A stretch of 10,992 nt of DNA from the NCBI RefSeq assembly GCF_004168205.1, contig NZ_RCYB01000069.1, positions 1 through 10,992 on the forward strand, in the 5' to 3' direction. The stretch comes from Catenibacterium sp. co_0103 (lineage in GTDB: Bacteria > Bacillota_I > Bacilli_A > Erysipelotrichales > Coprobacillaceae). The position numbers and the translations under genes are program-made. This document shows positions 8,628 through 10,992 of this stretch, piece by piece; the stretch's first letter is position 1; each line of letters starts with the position of its first letter. The notes beneath the pieces are model-generated. The model did no database searches, was not told the DNA's origin, and was given only the letters and a program-made list of their open reading frames with translations.

Positions 8628-9073
8628 AATTGACAGTAGAATGCACGATTATAGTCCATCAAGGATAAACAGAACTATGGCAATAAGATGATCAAAAAAA
8701 ATAGTGCGTAAGCGCAACAATAGAATCAAAGACTACAGCACGCATTGTGATTAATTACTGTCTTGATAATGATATAGGAATACTTATTGTGGGCTATAAC
8801 GAAACATTTCAGAAGGATTCCAATATAGATAAAAGTAACAATGAGATACTTCAAGATAAGCTTGAATATCTCTGTAAATCAAATGGCATCATACTTGTAA
8901 TGCAGGAAGAATCGTACACCTCATAAGCTTGCTTATGGGATAAGACCATTTCAATGGAAAGAGAATACATCATGGACAGTATAGAACAGCTGATGAGAAT
9001 GTACTAAATGCAGATGTAAGTGGTTGTGGATGCAAGTATCCTATACGACAGAGGCGAAGTAGACACGCAATAA
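8628..9073 (+). pseudogene. Degraded IS200/IS605-type tnpB
   Basis: Several frames together spell a TnpB. 8643-8691: ARL(stop)SIKDKQNYGNK. Next, shifted: KRNNRIKDY. 8726-8923: NYCLDNDIG, then VGYNETFQKDSN, DKLEYLCKSNG and VMQEESYTS, which contains the RuvC Glu. 8953-9021: GKRIHHGQYRTADENVLNADVSG, with the last RuvC Asp. 9023-9073: VVDASILYDRGEVDTQ then TAA. The RuvC-I Asp region and the N-terminal half are gone. At least three frameshifts, stop codons (such as TAA at 8924, apparently from Lys) and two small internal deletions (near 8860 and 9022) make it non-functional. In living elements TnpB is an RNA-guided nuclease. The frame ends at the same codon as the remnant at 1617-1709. The tail 9074-9115 still resembles that copy but its right end is lost. 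Confidence 0.85.
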
Positions 9074-9121
9074 GAATAAGGATCAACTCGCATTAGGTGA
9101 AAACTTAAATACTAAGAAACT

Positions 9122-9157
9122 AAAAACTCCGACTTAATTTTAAAATTAAGCCGGAGT
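9122..9157 (-). terminator. Terminator of the small membrane ORF
   Basis: ACTCCG (9126-9131) pairs with CGGAGT (9152-9157) around the palindrome CTTAATTTTAAAATTAAG (9133-9150), giving about 14 pairs with one A-C mismatch. On the minus strand it ends in TTTTT (complement of 9122-9126), placing it right after the stop of the ORF at 9161-9250. On the plus strand the following sequence is not a good U-tract. Confidence 0.8.
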
Positions 9158-9160
9158 GGT

Positions 9161-9250
9161 TTATTTGCTGTGTTTTCCAATAATAAATACAGCAGCTCCA
9201 ATAATTATGATTAAAGAACCACATATTGTCAATAAATAGGAAACAACCAT
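9161..9250 (-). CDS. Small single-pass membrane protein, 29 residues
   Basis: ATG at 9250-9248 is preceded by AAGGAG with a six-base spacer, an excellent ribosome binding site. The frame ends at TAA (9163-9161), only a few bases before a strong minus-strand terminator. The product is MVVSYLLTICGS followed by a run of Ile/Ala/Gly/Val/Phe residues (13-25) and the basic tail GKHSK: one membrane helix with a positive C-terminus. It lies between the citrate synthase terminator and the tnpB relic and forms its own short transcription unit. I recognise no family. Size and shape recall type I toxin peptides and small membrane regulators, but no antisense RNA promoter is clear on the plus strand, so no function is claimed. 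An earlier start is unlikely given the ribosome binding site. Confidence 0.6.
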   Translation of the reverse strand: MVVSYLLTICGSLIIIIGAAVFIIGKHSK

Positions 9251-9276
9251 ATATTTCTCCTTAAGAGGGCAACATC

Positions 9277-9307
9277 CTTATAAAGATAGTAACATTTATT
9301 GGTTCAA
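9277..9307 (-). promoter_or_regulatory. Possible promoter of the small membrane ORF
   Basis: On the minus strand TTGAAC (9307-9302) is followed after 19 bases by TATAAG (9282-9277), or after 17 bases by TTTATA (9284-9279). It sits between the citrate synthase terminator and the ORF start. Neither pair is ideal. Confidence 0.35.
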
Positions 9308-9336
9308 AAGTGTAGTGTTTTTATTGAAAACAAAAG

Positions 9337-9360
9337 AAAAAATGCGATTTTAGTCGCACT
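9337..9360 (-). terminator. Terminator of citrate synthase
   Basis: On the minus strand TGCGA (9358-9354), a six-base loop and TCGCA (9347-9343) are followed by six T (complement of 9337-9342), seven bases after the gene's stop. The stem is short but GC-rich and can extend through flanking A-T pairs. Confidence 0.75.
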
Positions 9361-9364
9361 TTCC

Positions 9365-10696
9365 CTATCTATCTTCGATATTTTTATATTCTTTAAGTTC
9401 TCCCACAAATTTAGTGGCAGGTCTAACAATTCGTCCACTATAAAGCTTAGATTCAATATTATGAGCGACCCATCCTACTGTTCTTCCAATTACAAAGAGT
9501 AATGTATAGAGATCTTCAGGAATACCAAGCATATCATATACTAAACCACTATAGAAATCGACATTTGTACAAACATGAATTCCTTTTCTTTTATAGATTT
9601 CCTCAATCGCAATAGCTGAGAATTTTCTATAGAATTCATATTCATCATGTCTGAATTTTTCATATGATAATTCTTCACATTGTTTAGCTAAGATTTCACT
9701 ACGTGGATCACTTAGTGTATAAACGGCATGTCCAATACCATAAATAAGTCCTGTATGGTCATTAAAGTCCCCATCTAAGATATCCTGGACAATTTGTCTA
9801 ATACGAAGTTCTGATGCATGTATACCAATTTCATTAATAACAAGTTCCATCTGCTTCTTAACCGCTAAGTTGGCACCACCATGCTTTGGACCCTTTAATG
9901 AACCAATAGCCCCTGAAATGGCTGAATAAATATCTGTACCAGTAGAAGATATAACAACATTTGTGAATGTAGAGTTGTTACCTCCACCATGATCTGCATG
10001 TAGAATAAGTGCAGTATTAAGTACTTCTGCTTCCTTATTAGAGAAAGTACCATCTCTTCTTAATAAATATAAAATCTGTTCAGCAATAGAATAATCATAA
10101 TTCTGATGATGAATAATCATAGATCCCTTATCAAAATGATGTACCTTTGATTGATATGTATAGCTGACAATAACAGGAATCTTCGCAATCAAATCAATTC
10201 CCTTATCTAATGTTTCTAATACACCTACATTATCTGGATCATCATCATAGCTATAAAGCATCAATACTTCTCTTTGTAGCTTGTTCATGAGATTCTTCTC
10301 TGGATAGCCCAAAATATTTAATTCTAGGTATCTTTCAGGCAAGCTGTAATGATCGCTAATCGTCTTCTTAAAGTGTTCCAGTTCCTCTCTATTTGGCAAA
10401 TAGCCAAATAGAATCAAGAAGCATACTTCTTCATAGAGGAAACGGCGTCCTTTTCCATTTTCCACAATGTCTTTTACATTGATACCACGATAATACAATG
10501 TACCATAGTCATCAACTTTTTCACCATCAACCTTCTTGTACCCCACTACATCTGATATATTTGTCAAACCAACTAATACACCAGTACCATCTTCATTACG
10601 TAAGCCTTTCTTTACAGAATACTTCTTATAAAGTTCACCAGGAATAGCTGTTTCATCCAATGATTTCTTAAAACAATCCTTTATATTCTGATCCAT
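9365..10696 (-). CDS. gltA: Citrate synthase
   Basis: Condenses acetyl-CoA and oxaloacetate to citrate in the cytoplasm. In a fermenting Firmicute this most likely feeds 2-oxoglutarate and glutamate synthesis rather than a full TCA cycle. The 443-residue protein carries the family landmarks: LHADHGGGN (232-240), His272 in GPKHGGAN, His323 in GIGHAVYTLSDPR, and catalytic Asp380 in NVDFYSG. The unusual N-terminal ~45 residues and the GGG after HADH (where E. coli has EQN) match the longer Gram-positive anaerobe subtype. A 2-methylcitrate synthase role cannot be excluded from sequence alone. AAGGAG lies eight bases before the ATG. Aconitase and isocitrate dehydrogenase are not in the window, and the right-hand IS begins about 85 bases upstream, so any upstream neighbour has been displaced. 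Confidence 0.93.
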   Translation of the reverse strand: MDQNIKDCFKKSLDETAIPGELYKKYSVKKGLRNEDGTGVLVGLTNISDVVGYKKVDGEKVDDYGTLYYRGINVKDIVENGKGRRFLYEEVCFLILFGYLPNREELEHFKKTISDHYSLPERYLELNILGYPEKNLMNKLQREVLMLYSYDDDPDNVGVLETLDKGIDLIAKIPVIVSYTYQSKVHHFDKGSMIIHHQNYDYSIAEQILYLLRRDGTFSNKEAEVLNTALILHADHGGGNNSTFTNVVISSTGTDIYSAISGAIGSLKGPKHGGANLAVKKQMELVINEIGIHASELRIRQIVQDILDGDFNDHTGLIYGIGHAVYTLSDPRSEILAKQCEELSYEKFRHDEYEFYRKFSAIAIEEIYKRKGIHVCTNVDFYSGLVYDMLGIPEDLYTLLFVIGRTVGWVAHNIESKLYSGRIVRPATKFVGELKEYKNIEDR

Positions 10697-10726
10697 ATCA
10701 TCAACTCCTTTTTGAAGGTTGAATCT

Positions 10727-10758
10727 ATTCTATCACATTATCCATAGATTGTATACAA
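10727..10758 (-). promoter_or_regulatory. Possible promoter/operator of citrate synthase
   Basis: On the minus strand TTGTAT (10758-10753) and TAGAAT (10732-10727) are 20 bases apart, longer than ideal; GATAAT (10742-10737) is another -10 candidate. TTGTATACAA (10749-10758) is a perfect 10-base palindrome that could be an operator. All the native upstream sequence available is the ~85 bases between the gene and the IS end. Confidence 0.3.
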
Positions 10759-10875
10759 GTATTCTTATTAATATCATAAGTTTTGAATACCCACAAACCA
10801 CAGGTTAGTGAAAATTAAATTTCATAAGCACCGATTAAACGGCGTTCATGAAGCTGAACCGGACACATGAATTTC

Positions 10876-10913
10876 CCATCTGTTCTATAATTAGATTAGA
10901 AATTAGATGGAGG
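10876..10913 (+). promoter_or_regulatory. Leader stem touching the transposase ribosome binding site
   Basis: CCATC (10876-10880) can pair with GATGG (10906-10910), and inside it TAATT (10888-10892) with AATTA (10901-10905). The 3' arm overlaps the first two bases of the GGAGG ribosome binding site (10909-10913). A transcript entering from outside the element would form it, which could limit transposase translation, as known for several IS. The same sequence is at 83-117 on the minus strand. The stem is weak. Confidence 0.35.
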
Positions 10914-10922
10914 TATAATCAT

Positions 10923-10992
10923 ATGTCAAACAAAGTATTAAAGCCTAAGAAAGCTTCTCTTTATCAGTTCACTCAGAAATATTCCAACAATA
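10923..10992 (+). CDS. Transposase, N-terminal 23 residues (runs off window)
   Basis: ATG at 10923 follows GGAGG after nine bases. The 23 visible residues are identical to those of the left copy and no stop occurs before the edge. The rest of the protein, including any catalytic triad, lies outside. Assignment as a transposase rests on the repeat context. Confidence 0.6.
   Translation, partial: MSNKVLKPKKASLYQFTQKYSNN

Larger units (their letters stand above)
10781..10992 (+). mobile_element. Insertion sequence, 5' end, right copy (partial)
   Basis: Inverted counterpart of 1-212, 209 of 212 bases identical. It begins near TTTTGAATACCCACAAACC and runs into a transposase start at 10923 that leaves the window. 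It lies upstream of citrate synthase and points away from it, so it interrupts no gene visible here. Confidence 0.85.

Noticed and set aside
8921..8936. Palindrome CATAAGCTTGCTTATG
   Set aside because: It arises within the decayed tnpB coding sequence at the Lys-to-stop change and lacks a U-tract; it is neither a convincing terminator nor an operator.
9299..9502. 67-codon plus-strand ORF
   Set aside because: It overlaps the citrate synthase 3' end and terminator antisense, has no ribosome binding site, and its composition reflects the opposite strand.

Overview
The window is AT-rich, low-GC DNA of Firmicutes (Bacillota) type. Strong AGGAGG-like ribosome binding sites, T-tailed hairpin terminators and the gene set (6-phospho-beta-glucosidase, MalQ, LUD-domain protein, YczE-type membrane protein, stand-alone citrate synthase) suggest a gut anaerobe, perhaps of the Erysipelotrichia (Coprobacillus-like). 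That placement is inference from protein resemblance, not proof. TGA is used as a stop, so the standard bacterial code applies.

Layout. (1) 1-212 and 10781-10992 are near-identical inverted copies of the 5' end of one insertion sequence. Each carries a transposase start reading out of the window. (2) The left copy has cut off the first quarter of a GH1 6-phospho-beta-glucosidase gene (213-1301). (3) 1302-1830 is a graveyard of mobile DNA: a group II intron 3'-end remnant (domains V and VI), a terminator-like hairpin, and the 3' end of an IS200/IS605-type tnpB with its hairpin-rich right end. (4) 6769 down to 1883 is one tightly packed minus-strand operon: LUD-domain protein, 4-alpha-glucanotransferase, patatin-like lipase, GNAT acetyltransferase and YczE-like membrane protein. 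Genes overlap or abut, a terminator follows, and the last gene carries an early in-frame stop. (5) A compact divergent promoter region at 6770-6842 separates this operon from a plus-strand nicotinamidase-like hydrolase, followed by ilvE with its own promoter and a textbook terminator. (6) 8628-9120 holds a second, heavily mutated tnpB. (7) 9122-9307 holds an unlisted 29-residue membrane-protein ORF on the minus strand with its own ribosome binding site and terminator. (8) 9365-10696 is citrate synthase on the minus strand.

How the genes fit together. Most are ordinary metabolic genes: alpha-glucan disproportionation, branched-chain amino-acid transamination, citrate synthesis towards glutamate, and NAD salvage. 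They sit between repeated insertions that have landed just beyond gene ends. I see no clearly novel defence or biosynthetic system. The items most worth a second look are the small membrane ORF at 9161-9250, the group II intron relic, the IS605-type right end with exclusive hairpins, the interlocked divergent promoters and the broken last gene of the operon.
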